A stretch of 17,310 nt of DNA, from contig JANNOI010000034.1 of assembly GCA_031398975.1 (NCBI GenBank), positions 1-17,310 of the forward strand, read 5' to 3'. The DNA comes from JAKFWI01 sp031398975 (lineage in GTDB: Bacteria; Pseudomonadota; Alphaproteobacteria; Caulobacterales; Aquidulcibacteraceae). Position numbers and translations under genes: made by a program. The notes beneath the pieces are model-generated. The model was given only the letters and a program-made list of their open reading frames with translations, made no database searches and had not been told where the DNA came from. Positions 6,541 to 13,705 of this stretch are shown here, in pieces; within the stretch, counting starts at the first letter, position 1, and every line of letters starts with the position of its first letter.

Positions 6541-8328
6541 TTACATCCGCTCCGGCACGACGATACCCAGAAGCGTGAGCCCCTGCTCGAGCTGCGCGAG
6601 CGTGGCGCCCGCGAGCGCCAGGCGCGAGGCCCGCGCCGCCGCCTGCGGCTCCGACAGGATCGGGCACTGGTCGTAGAAGACCGACCAGGCCTGCGCCAGG
6701 GCGAACACGTGCTCGGCCAGAAAGTGCGGCGCGCGCTTGTCGTAGGCCAGCGTCAGGGCGGCGTCGAACGCGTCCAGCGCCAGCACGAGGCTGCGTTCGG
6801 CGGGTGCAGCGATGGCCACCGGCCCGGCGTGGAGCCCCTGCGCCTTAGCTTTGCGCAGGATCGATTTCACCCGCACCGCCGCATAGAGCAGATAGGGACC
6901 GGTCTTGCCCTCGAAGCTCAAGAAGCGGTCGAGGTCGAACACGTAGGAGGTGGTTCGCGCATTGATCAGATCGGCGAATTTGAGCGCGGCCACCGCCACG
7001 CGATGGGCCACCTGCTCGAACTCCTCCGGCGGGAAACCGGCGCCGATCTCGGCGGCTTTGAGGCGCGCGCGCGCCTTCTCCACCGCCTGGGCGATGAAGA
7101 CCGACAATTTCAGCACCCCGCCTTCGCGGGTCTTGAAGGGCTTGCCGTCCGGTCCGTTCATGGTGCCGAAGCCGATATGCTCGAGCGTTTCGCGGGCGGC
7201 GTAGCCGGCGCGCGCGGCGGCGCGGAACACCTGCTCGAAATGCTCCCCCTGGCGCTGGTCCACCACGTAGAGCATCAGGTCGGGGTCATAGTCCTGCCGG
7301 CGCTGGACGATGGTCGCAAGATCGGTCGTGCCGTACATGGCCGAGCCTTCGGAGGACACGACCAGCAGCGGATCGGGGTGGGGCGCCTCGTAGACGGAGC
7401 CGTCCTCGCGCTTTTTCTTCCGCACCTCCCCGGGGCCCGCCACATGCACCACGAGCGCGCCCTGATCCTCCACCAGGAGGCCTGCGGCGCGCAGGCCCTC
7501 GATCATGGGCGCGATGAACGGGTCGGCGTCGCTCTCGCCTTTCCAGAGGTCGAAATCGACGTCGAGCGCCGCATAGTCGCGCTTCAGGGCGGCCATCGAG
7601 GCCTCGCGCATCCGCGCCCACAGGCGCCGGTACGGCCCCTGCCCGGCCTGCAGCCGCGCGGTGGCCTTGCGGGCCTGGTCGCGGAAGGCCTCGTCGGTTT
7701 TGGCGCGGGCGGCGGCGGGGGGATAGATCGCCTCCAGGAAATCGAGGTCGATCGCGCGAGCGGCGGCGGCGAACGCTTCCTCCTCCTCCAGCGGGCCGAA
7801 GCGCTCCTCGATCACCACGATCAGGAGCCCCATCTGGAAGCCCCAATCGCCGAAATGGGCGTCCCCCCACACCTGGTCGCCGCGGAAGCGGAACACGCGC
7901 TTGATCGCCTCGCCGAGGATCGCGGCGCGCAAATGGCCCACATGCATGGGCTTCGCCACGTTCGGCCCGCCATAATCGACGATCACGCGCCGCGCCTCAG
8001 CCACGCGTTCGGCCCCGGCGCGGGGATCGTCCACGATCGCCTGCGCGCGCGCGGCGAGGGTCTGGTCGCTCACCCCAAGATTGAGGAAGCCCGGGCCGGC
8101 GATCTCGACTTCCGCGAACGGTTCGCCCTTGAGCCGCGCCGCCACCGCCTCGGCGATCGCGCGCGGCGCCTTGCCCGCGGCCTTGGCGCCCCCCATCGCC
8201 CCGTTGCACTGGAAGGGCGCGAGGTCGGGCCGGTCCGAGCGGCGCGCCTGCCCGAGCGCGGGATCGAGCCCTTCGGCCGCGAACGCCTCCTGAAGCCGGG
8301 CGGAAAGGAGGGCGGCGAGATCGGCCAT
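6541..8328 (-). CDS. argS: Arginyl-tRNA synthetase
   Basis: This cytoplasmic class I synthetase charges tRNA(Arg) with arginine, and needs tRNA for activation. The 595-residue length fits. The HIGH signature is HVGH at 129-132 in the block YGGPNVAKPMHVGHLRAAI. Other family blocks are GDWG-like HFGDWGFQMGLLI, SAMYGTTDLATIVQRR and GPYLLYAAVRVKSI. The C-terminal DALR anticodon-binding domain runs to LGIVVPERM. A canonical KMSK is not obvious, as in many ArgRS. The ATG at 8328 agrees with the usual N-terminus, though no strong Shine-Dalgarno precedes it. It follows tRNA-Gln by 31 bp on the same strand and may be co-transcribed with it. The stop is about 105 bp before the glycine riboswitch. Confidence 0.97.
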   Translation of the reverse strand: MADLAALLSARLQEAFAAEGLDPALGQARRSDRPDLAPFQCNGAMGGAKAAGKAPRAIAEAVAARLKGEPFAEVEIAGPGFLNLGVSDQTLAARAQAIVDDPRAGAERVAEARRVIVDYGGPNVAKPMHVGHLRAAILGEAIKRVFRFRGDQVWGDAHFGDWGFQMGLLIVVIEERFGPLEEEEAFAAAARAIDLDFLEAIYPPAAARAKTDEAFRDQARKATARLQAGQGPYRRLWARMREASMAALKRDYAALDVDFDLWKGESDADPFIAPMIEGLRAAGLLVEDQGALVVHVAGPGEVRKKKREDGSVYEAPHPDPLLVVSSEGSAMYGTTDLATIVQRRQDYDPDLMLYVVDQRQGEHFEQVFRAAARAGYAARETLEHIGFGTMNGPDGKPFKTREGGVLKLSVFIAQAVEKARARLKAAEIGAGFPPEEFEQVAHRVAVAALKFADLINARTTSYVFDLDRFLSFEGKTGPYLLYAAVRVKSILRKAKAQGLHAGPVAIAAPAERSLVLALDAFDAALTLAYDKRAPHFLAEHVFALAQAWSVFYDQCPILSEPQAAARASRLALAGATLAQLEQGLTLLGIVVPERM

Positions 8329-8359
8329 GGGCGCGGTTTATCTCAGGGATTGGCTGGAT

Positions 8360-8434
8360 TGGCTGGGGCGCCAGGATTCGAACCTGGGAATGGCGGTACC
8401 AAAAACCGCTGCCTTACCGCTTGGCGACGCCCCA
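8360..8434 (-). tRNA. tRNA-Gln (anticodon TTG)
   Basis: The reverse strand folds as a full cloverleaf. The acceptor stem is TGGGGCG/CGCCCCA with discriminator G and an encoded CCA. The D-arm is GCCAAGCGGTAAGGC. The anticodon stem is GCGGT/ACCGC with loop TTTTGGT, giving anticodon TTG. The T-arm is CCAGGTTCGAATCCTGG. The U1-A72 end is the usual identity feature of bacterial tRNA(Gln). In organisms with GatCAB this tRNA is first mischarged with glutamate and then amidated; gatB lies in the same window. Confidence 0.97.
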
Positions 8435-8474
8435 ATCGCGCGCGCCGGCCTGCGGCGCGCGTCGGGAGGCCGGG

Positions 8475-8502
8475 TTTTAAGCGCGCCCTCGGGGAGATGC
8501 AA
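8475..8502 (-). promoter_or_regulatory. Promoter of tRNA-Gln
   Basis: On the minus strand TTGCAT (8502-8497) and TTAAAA (8480-8475) are separated by 16 bases. The same -35 hexamer and spacing occur at the divergent tRNA-Pro promoter. The -10 box ends 40 bases before the tRNA, leaving a short 5' leader for RNase P to remove. Confidence 0.55.
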
Positions 8503-8528
8503 GAACGGGGGCCTGGCGCCGCCGCCGC

Positions 8529-8580
8529 CAGTCCCGCTGCCCCAAGTCCCGCCGCCCCAAGTCCCGCCGCCCCAGTCGCG
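8529..8580. repeat. Short tandem repeat of CAAGTCCCGCCGCCC between divergent tRNA promoters
   Basis: There are two exact 15-bp units (8543-8557 and 8558-8572), preceded by a 14-bp variant unit (8529-8542) and followed by a partial one (8573-8580). No gene covers it. The unit length and lack of spacers exclude a CRISPR array; replication slippage is the simplest origin. Confidence 0.8.
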
Positions 8581-8582
8581 CG

Positions 8583-8610
8583 TTGCATGCGCCCCGCGAG
8601 GGCGCTATAG
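8583..8610 (+). promoter_or_regulatory. Promoter of tRNA-Pro
   Basis: TTGCAT (8583-8588) and CTATAG (8605-8610) are separated by 16 bases, and the -10 box ends 11 bases before the tRNA. This is close to the alphaproteobacterial stable-RNA pattern (TTGAC and CTATAT). Confidence 0.7.
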
Positions 8611-8621
8611 CCGCACACCGT

Positions 8622-8698
8622 CGGAGTATAGCTCAGCCTGGTAGAGCACCACGTTCGGGACGTGGGGGTCGTAAGTTCGAATCTTGCTACTCCGACCA
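8622..8698 (+). tRNA. tRNA-Pro (anticodon CGG)
   Basis: A full cloverleaf is visible. The acceptor stem is CGGAGTA/TACTCCG with discriminator A and an encoded CCA. The D-arm is GCTCAGCCTGGTAGAGC. The anticodon stem is CCACG/CGTGG with loop TTCGGGA, giving anticodon CGG. The T-arm is TAAGTTCGAATCTTG. The C1-G72 pair and A73 are proline identity elements. It reads CCG codons, which are very frequent in this GC-rich genome. It converges on the VOC gene, whose stop is 35 bp downstream; no clear terminator is visible between them. Confidence 0.97.
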
Positions 8699-8732
8699 TG
8701 ACGATTTCGGCGCGCCTCCCGCGCCCCCACGC

Positions 8733-9206
8733 TCAGCCGCGGCGCGCGGCTTCGATCGCGGCCACGTCGATTTTTCCCATCGTCAGCATGGCGTCGAACG
8801 CGCGCTTGGCTTCCGCGCCGCCGGCGGCCAGCGCCGCCATCAGGATGCGGGGCGTGATCTGCCAGGAGATACCCCAGCGGTCCTTGCACCAGCCGCACGC
8901 GCTTTCCTGCCCTCCATTGCCGACGATGGCGTTCCAGTAGCGGTCGGTCTCGTCCTGATCCTCGGTGGAGATCTGGAAAGAAAACGCCTCGCAGTGCTTG
9001 AAATTGGGCCCGCCATTGAGCCCGAGGCACGCTATCCCGGCGACCGTGAACTCCACCGTCAGCACAACGCCCTCCTTCCCGCCAGGGAAGTCGCCCGGCG
9101 CCCGGCGCACCGCGCTTACGGCGCTGTCAGGAAAGGTGGCGGCGTAGAAGCGCGCGGCGGCCTCGGCGTCCTTATCAAACCAGAGGCAGATCGTGTTTTT
9201 GTTCAT
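8733..9206 (-). CDS. VOC (glyoxalase/PhnB-like) family protein
   Basis: The 157-residue soluble protein has the pattern of the PhnB-like or '3-demethylubiquinone methyltransferase-like' branch of the vicinal oxygen chelate fold. It starts ICLWFDKDAEAAARFY. It then has VVLTVEFTVAGIACLGLNGGP, FKHCEAFSFQIST, the QDETDRYWNAI helix and a C-terminal CKDRWGISWQITPR block. The last of these (G-x-S-W-Q-I-x-P) is the family signature. Most members are uncharacterised and the name implies no proven methyltransferase activity. It starts 47 bp after the second MFS gene on the same strand, so it could be the last gene of the accessory operon, but no strong ribosome-binding site precedes the ATG. Whether it acts in that pathway is unknown. 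Confidence 0.85.
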   Translation of the reverse strand: MNKNTICLWFDKDAEAAARFYAATFPDSAVSAVRRAPGDFPGGKEGVVLTVEFTVAGIACLGLNGGPNFKHCEAFSFQISTEDQDETDRYWNAIVGNGGQESACGWCKDRWGISWQITPRILMAALAAGGAEAKRAFDAMLTMGKIDVAAIEAARRG

Positions 9207-9253
9207 GGGCCAGCACTATTCGATGGGCCGGGCCTGTCAGGCAAGGCGCGCGC

Positions 9254-10549
9254 TCAGCGGCCAGGGTCGGTCTGCGGCGTTTCGGCGAAGCGCGGATAGG
9301 GCCCCAGCAGCAGGAAGGCGAGCGCGGTCACGGCCATGGCGAACGCGGACGCGAGCAGAGCGCCGTCATAGGTCCCCGTCCGGTCGAAGCCGTAAGCGAA
9401 GATCAGCGGGCCGAGGCCCGCCCCGATATTGCCCAGCACCCATTGCGTGGCGTAGATGCGCCCGAAGCACCGCCGCCCGAAATAGGCCGAGACCAGGAAC
9501 GCCGCGAGGTCGCCCTCCGCGCCGGTGGCCATGCCGATGCAGGCGATCGCCACCAGGGTCCAGACCGGGTCGAGATCGGGGATGGCGAGGATCGCGAGCG
9601 CGGCGGCCGCCAGCAGGAACGCGCCCACGCACAGGATCGGCGCCCAGATGCGGTCCAGCAGGAAGCCACTGCCGATGCGCCCCACGATCACCGACACCCC
9701 AATCACCGCCGCCATCTCCGCGGCGCGGGCGGTGGTGAAGCCGCGGTCGGTCAGGAGCGGGACGAGGCTGGTGATCGCGCCCAGCAGCACGGCGAGGCTG
9801 ACGCTGAAGCCGATCGACATGATCCAGAAGCGCGGGGTGGCCATCGCCGGCCCGATCGAGACGCCCTCTTCGACCACCGCGACGCCGGGCGCATCGGGCG
9901 CGGACGGCGCACCGTTCGGGCGCTCCTTCAAAAAGAAGAACACCACCGGCAGCGCGATTAGGATGGGCAGCGCGCCGAGCGCGAAATAGGTGGCCCGCCA
10001 GCCGAAGGTTTCGATGACCCAGGCCGTATAGATCGGGATGCACACCCCAGCGACGCCCGAGCCCGCCTGCGCGACCGCCAGCGCAAGCCCGCGATGGGCG
10101 TGGAAATTGGTCACAATCGCCCGCATGAACGCGATGGGCAGCGCGCCGGCCGCCATCACGCCCATCAGGAAATACATGCCCAGGAACAGCCGCGCATCGC
10201 CGTTGGTGAACGCCCCCAGGGCGAAGAAAGACAGCCCCAGAAGCACTTGCGAGAGCATGATCAGGCCGCGGGCCCCGCGCCGATCGACGATCCAGCCCAC
10301 GACATAGGAAGCCGGGATGAAGGCGAGCGTCAGCACGACCGGCACGAGCATCACGGTGCTGCGGCTCCAGTCGAACGCCTCGGTCAAGGGTTTGGAGAGC
10401 ACCCCGATCGAATAGCTCTGCGCCAGCGGGATGAGGCCCAGCGGCACGCCCACGAACGCCGACAGGATCGCGCCCCAGCCGCGCCGGAACTCGCCCAGGC
10501 CTGCGCGGGGCCGCGCGGATGGGCCGGTGGCGAGCGCTTCCTCGGTCAT
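9254..10549 (-). CDS. MFS transporter, carboxylate-type (second copy)
   Basis: This is a 431-residue inner-membrane permease with about 12 hydrophobic segments. Motif A of the major facilitator superfamily lies in the loop after segment 2 (GWIVDRRGAR, 85-94). The overall pattern, with SYSIGVLSKPL and FDWSRSTVML near the N-terminus, resembles monocarboxylate/oxalate-formate-antiporter-like MFS proteins. A carboxylate or oxo-acid cargo is therefore my inference. It is a clear paralogue of the MFS protein at 13702-14970: they share GLGEF(R/K)RGW, SYSIG, RIWAP and FGRRCFGR at matching positions. The ATG at 10549 overlaps the stop of the lipoyl-ProC fusion by four bases (ATGA), which decides the start against a longer open frame and makes it part of the same operon. 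Confidence 0.9.
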   Translation of the reverse strand: MTEEALATGPSARPRAGLGEFRRGWGAILSAFVGVPLGLIPLAQSYSIGVLSKPLTEAFDWSRSTVMLVPVVLTLAFIPASYVVGWIVDRRGARGLIMLSQVLLGLSFFALGAFTNGDARLFLGMYFLMGVMAAGALPIAFMRAIVTNFHAHRGLALAVAQAGSGVAGVCIPIYTAWVIETFGWRATYFALGALPILIALPVVFFFLKERPNGAPSAPDAPGVAVVEEGVSIGPAMATPRFWIMSIGFSVSLAVLLGAITSLVPLLTDRGFTTARAAEMAAVIGVSVIVGRIGSGFLLDRIWAPILCVGAFLLAAAALAILAIPDLDPVWTLVAIACIGMATGAEGDLAAFLVSAYFGRRCFGRIYATQWVLGNIGAGLGPLIFAYGFDRTGTYDGALLASAFAMAVTALAFLLLGPYPRFAETPQTDPGR

Positions 10550-11760
10550 TCTGAGTCCCCCCGGCCAAGCGCGGCCGAGCGCGCGGCGGCGGCGCGCACG
10601 GCGGCGGTGAGCAGCGCTTGCAGACCCGTTTTCGGCGCGGCCAGCACCGCGAGCGCGGCCTCGGTCGTGCCCCCCTTGCTGGCGACGTCGCGGCGCAATT
10701 GCTCCGCCGGCTGATCGCTCAAACGGGCCAGCGCGGCCGCGCCCGCCACCGTCTCGGTAGCCAGGGTGCGCGCGATCTCGGGCGCGAGCCCCAGATCCAG
10801 GCCCGCCTGCTCCAGGCACTCCAGAAGGTGGAACACATAGGCCGGCCCCGAGCCGCTAATGGCGGTGACGGCGTCGAACTGGGCCTCGTCCGTGAGCCAC
10901 ACCACCGCCCCGCTCGCCGCCAGGAAGGCCTCGGCGCGTGCGCGGTCGCTTTGCGGGCAACCCTCGGCGGCGCGGCAGGCGCTGACGGCTTGCCCGATCC
11001 GCGCAGGCAGGTTCGGCATGGCGCGCACGAGCGCGCCGGCGGCGTCGAATTCGCGGGCCAGAACGTCGAGCCTCGCGCCGGCCAGGATCGACACCACGGT
11101 CCCCAGCCCCACGCTGCGCCCGGCCAGCGGCGCGCCCAGCCCCGGAAGCTGCTGGGGCTTCACCGCGATCAGCGTCAGATCGAACGCCGCGCCTTCGGGG
11201 AGCGCCGCAAGGCTTGGCGCGACGGCGTAGCCCTGGGCGGCGGCGCGGGCGCGGGCCGCGGGATCGGGCTCGACCACCATGGCCGCCGCGCCTTTTTCCG
11301 TGTGCACGAACCGGTCCAGCAAGGCCGCGCCCATCTTGCCGTAGCCGATGACGAGCAAGGCCTTGAGCGGCGCCGCCTTGGGCTCTTGCTTCGCCAGATA
11401 CGCTTTCACGTCCTCGACCGAAACCGGCGCGCCCGGCGTTGCGGGCGCGATCGCGGCGATGTCCACTCCCTGCTCGCCCGCATAGCGTCGCGCCAGCGGC
11501 GAGACGCGGCGCTCCGCGACCGGGCTGATCCAGGCGAGCACGCCCCCTACCGCCGCCTCTTCGCCGACCGCGCCGCTAAGCCCCCGGATCGTCCCCGCGA
11601 CGGGCGCCTCGATGTCGGTGCTGACCTTGGCGGTCTCGACCGTCACGATGGGCTGGCCGGCCGCGACCAGATCGCCCTCTTTGACCAGCCACGCCACGAT
11701 CGTGGCGCTCTCCATGTATTCGCCGCCGAGCGCGGTGAGGGTGACCGCAACGTCGCTCAT
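10546..11760 (-). CDS. Lipoyl domain - subunit-binding domain - pyrroline-5-carboxylate reductase fusion
   Basis: The 404-residue protein has an unusual domain order. Residues 3-78 form a biotinyl/lipoyl domain with the modifiable lysine K45 in VETAKVSTDIEAP. Residues 86-123 form an E2-type peripheral-subunit-binding domain (SPLARRYAGEQGVDIAAI, then VSVEDVKAYL), whose usual GTGPGGR loop is replaced by APATPGAP. Residues 133-400 are a ProC-type NAD(P)H imine reductase. This part has the Rossmann GYGKMG (139-144), AVKPQ (199-203), AMPN (247-250), SGSGPAY (302-308) and SKGGTT (361-366), and the C-terminal dimer helices. No acyltransferase domain is present. A GAGGA ribosome-binding site (11768-11772) precedes the ATG, which overlaps the E1-beta stop by four bases. 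It probably acts as an alternative E2-like core partner to the E1 encoded upstream. The substrate is unknown. Confidence 0.92.
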   Translation of the reverse strand: MSDVAVTLTALGGEYMESATIVAWLVKEGDLVAAGQPIVTVETAKVSTDIEAPVAGTIRGLSGAVGEEAAVGGVLAWISPVAERRVSPLARRYAGEQGVDIAAIAPATPGAPVSVEDVKAYLAKQEPKAAPLKALLVIGYGKMGAALLDRFVHTEKGAAAMVVEPDPAARARAAAQGYAVAPSLAALPEGAAFDLTLIAVKPQQLPGLGAPLAGRSVGLGTVVSILAGARLDVLAREFDAAGALVRAMPNLPARIGQAVSACRAAEGCPQSDRARAEAFLAASGAVVWLTDEAQFDAVTAISGSGPAYVFHLLECLEQAGLDLGLAPEIARTLATETVAGAAALARLSDQPAEQLRRDVASKGGTTEAALAVLAAPKTGLQALLTAAVRAAAARSAALGRGDSE

Positions 11761-12731
11761 TGCAGCGTCCTCAGGGCGGCGGCGGCGATGGCTTCGGCGT
11801 TCGGCAGGGCGGCGGCCTCGAGCGGGGCGCTGTAGGGGATGGCGCGGTCGGCCAGGCCCAGCCGTTGCACGGGGGCGTCGAGGGCGTAGAAGCAGGCTTC
11901 CGCGATAGCGGCGCTGAGCTCGGCGGCGTAGCCGCAAAAGCGCCAGCCTTCGTTCACCACCACCGCCCGATGGGTCTTGCGGACGGAGGCGAAGATCGTC
12001 TCGGTGTCGAGCGGGCGCAGCGTGCGCAGATCGATCACTTCGGCCTCCACCCCGCCCCCGGCCAGGGTCTCCGCCGCCGCCAGCGCCTCGATCACCATGC
12101 GCGAGCTCGCGATGAGGGTGACGGCGGCGCCTTCGCGCACGATCTTGGCCTTGCCGATCGGCTCGGGGGGCGCATCGTCGGGGACCTCGCCGAAACTGTT
12201 ATAGAGGAGCTTGTGCTCCAGGAAGATCACCGGGTCGGGGTCGCGGATCGCGGCTTTGAGCAGGGCCTTGGCGTCGGCCGGGAATGCTGGGGCCACCACT
12301 TTCAGGCCCGGGATGTGGGCCACCATGGCGTCGAGGCTCTTGGAATGCTGGGCGCCTGCGCCCGCGCCGGCCCCGCCTTGCGTGCGCAGCACGAAAGGCA
12401 ATTCCACCTGCCCCGCCCAGATGAAGCGCGCCGGCGAGGCTTGGTTGACCAGCGCGTCCAGGCAAAGGGGCAGGAAATCGGCGTACATGATCTCCAGCAC
12501 CGGGCGAAGGCCCATCATCGACGCGCCGACGGCCATGGCCGTCATGGTGGCTTCGCTGATCGGGGTGTCGCGCACGCGGGCGGGCCCGAATTCCTGCAGC
12601 AGGTCGCGGCTTACCTTGAACACCCCGCCATAGGCCGCGATGTCCTCGCCGAACAGCACCACGGTGGGATCGCGCGCCATCTCCTCGCGCAGGGCGGCGT
12701 TGAGGGCCTGGGCGTAGCGGAGCTTGGCCAT
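11757..12731 (-). CDS. 2-oxoacid dehydrogenase E1 component, beta subunit
   Basis: The 324-residue protein is a typical transketolase-fold E1-beta of the pyruvate/acetoin/branched-chain dehydrogenase type. Family blocks are LFGEDIAAYGGVFKVS, RVRDTPISEATM with the cofactor-contacting glutamate, the EIMYADFLPLCLDALVNQA helix, VIDLRTLRPLD and VVVNEGWRFCGYAAEL. Together with E1-alpha it decarboxylates a 2-oxo acid with thiamine diphosphate and reductively acylates a lipoyl group. Its start codon shares one base with the E1-alpha stop (TGATG), and its stop overlaps the start of the lipoyl-ProC fusion. The natural lipoyl acceptor is therefore that fusion protein. Acetoin or pyruvate E1 is the nearest known type by eye, but specificity cannot be read from the sequence. 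Confidence 0.94.
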   Translation of the reverse strand: MAKLRYAQALNAALREEMARDPTVVLFGEDIAAYGGVFKVSRDLLQEFGPARVRDTPISEATMTAMAVGASMMGLRPVLEIMYADFLPLCLDALVNQASPARFIWAGQVELPFVLRTQGGAGAGAGAQHSKSLDAMVAHIPGLKVVAPAFPADAKALLKAAIRDPDPVIFLEHKLLYNSFGEVPDDAPPEPIGKAKIVREGAAVTLIASSRMVIEALAAAETLAGGGVEAEVIDLRTLRPLDTETIFASVRKTHRAVVVNEGWRFCGYAAELSAAIAEACFYALDAPVQRLGLADRAIPYSAPLEAAALPNAEAIAAAALRTLQ

Positions 12732-13705
12732 CAGGCGTGCCTGTATTCCGGCAAAAGGAGGTCCCCGGCGTCGGGGAAGGGCGCGGCGAGCGCCGCCGCG
12801 AACGCGGCCTCCACGCGCGCGCGCAGCTGCGCCTCCATCTCCGCCCGGCGCGGCGCGAAGGCGGGGCCAAGCGCTGCGGCCGCGCGCTCAATAGGGTCCC
12901 GCGGCGCCCAGGCGGCCATTTCTTCCCGGCTTTGATAGCCGCCCATGTCGCTGGTGGAGAAGCCGGTCATCCGGTAGGTCTTGGCCTCGATCAGGGTGGG
13001 GCCCTCCCCGGCGCGGGCCCGCGCTGCGGCCTCGGCCGTGGCGCTGCGCACCGCGAGCACGTCATTGCCGTCCACCACCACGCCCGGCATCGCATAGCCT
13101 TGCGCGCGCACCGCGATGTCGCGCACCGCCGATTGCTGGCTCGCGGCCACCGTCAGGCCGTATTCATTGTGCTCGCAAAGGAAGATAACCGGCAGCCTCC
13201 AGAGCGCGGCGATGTTCATGGATTCGTGGCACACCCCGGTCTGGGCCGCGCCGTCCCCGAAGAAGCTGAGCGCGACCGCGCCGGTGTTGAGCGCCTGCAG
13301 CGCCCACGCCTGGCCCACCGCCACCGGGATCCCGCCGCCGACGATGGCGTTGCCGCCCAGCATGCCGCGCGCGCGGTCGGCGATCAGCATATGACCGGCG
13401 CGGCCCTGGCAATAGCCGCTCGCGCGCCCGAAAATCTCCCCCAGCACCCGCTCCAAACTCAAGCCCCGTCCGAGATAATGGGCGTGGCCGCGATGGGTGC
13501 TGGTGACGACGTCGCCCGGCGCCAAAGCCGCGGTTGCGCCCACGCCCACCGCCTCCTGGCCGTCGCAGCAATGCAGCGGCCCGCGCGTCTGGCCGGCCTT
13601 GTGCGCCGCGCGCAGGCCCTCTTCGAGGAAGCGCACCTCCACCATGCGCGCGAACAGCGTCTCCAGCAGCGCGGGATCGCCAGGGGCGGGCGGGGACGCA
13701 CTCAT
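12731..13705 (-). CDS. 2-oxoacid (acetoin-type) dehydrogenase E1 component, alpha subunit
   Basis: The 324-residue protein is the thiamine-diphosphate-binding half of a heterotetrameric E1. The ThDP/Mg motif runs from GDG at 150-152 to N180 in EHNEYG. The conserved HRGHAHYL (71-78), QGRAGHM (100-106), the GMLGGNAIVGGGIPVAVGQA block and FHES-like CHESMN (159-164) match the family. The compact length and the IVGGGIP stretch look closer to acetoin dehydrogenase E1-alpha than to branched-chain E1-alpha. The usual ENN(x)YG is EHNEYG here. The ATG at 13705 overlaps the stop of the first MFS gene by four bases; its TGA shares one base with the E1-beta ATG. It is encoded without a conventional E2 or E3 nearby. 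Confidence 0.94.
   Translation of the reverse strand: MSASPPAPGDPALLETLFARMVEVRFLEEGLRAAHKAGQTRGPLHCCDGQEAVGVGATAALAPGDVVTSTHRGHAHYLGRGLSLERVLGEIFGRASGYCQGRAGHMLIADRARGMLGGNAIVGGGIPVAVGQAWALQALNTGAVALSFFGDGAAQTGVCHESMNIAALWRLPVIFLCEHNEYGLTVAASQQSAVRDIAVRAQGYAMPGVVVDGNDVLAVRSATAEAAARARAGEGPTLIEAKTYRMTGFSTSDMGGYQSREEMAAWAPRDPIERAAAALGPAFAPRRAEMEAQLRARVEAAFAAALAAPFPDAGDLLLPEYRHA

Noticed and set aside
8529..8580. CRISPR-like array
   Set aside because: The units are 15 bp and directly abutting, with no spacers and no cas genes.
6391..8610. 739-codon plus-strand open frame opposite argS
   Set aside because: It covers the riboswitch, the whole of argS and tRNA-Gln in antisense. Composition is typical of a shadow frame, with no family motif.
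11761..11937. Longer N-terminus for the lipoyl-ProC fusion
   Set aside because: The added residues are an arginine-rich shadow of E1-beta; the lipoyl domain begins right at the ATG at 11760, which has a good GAGGA site and an ATGA overlap.
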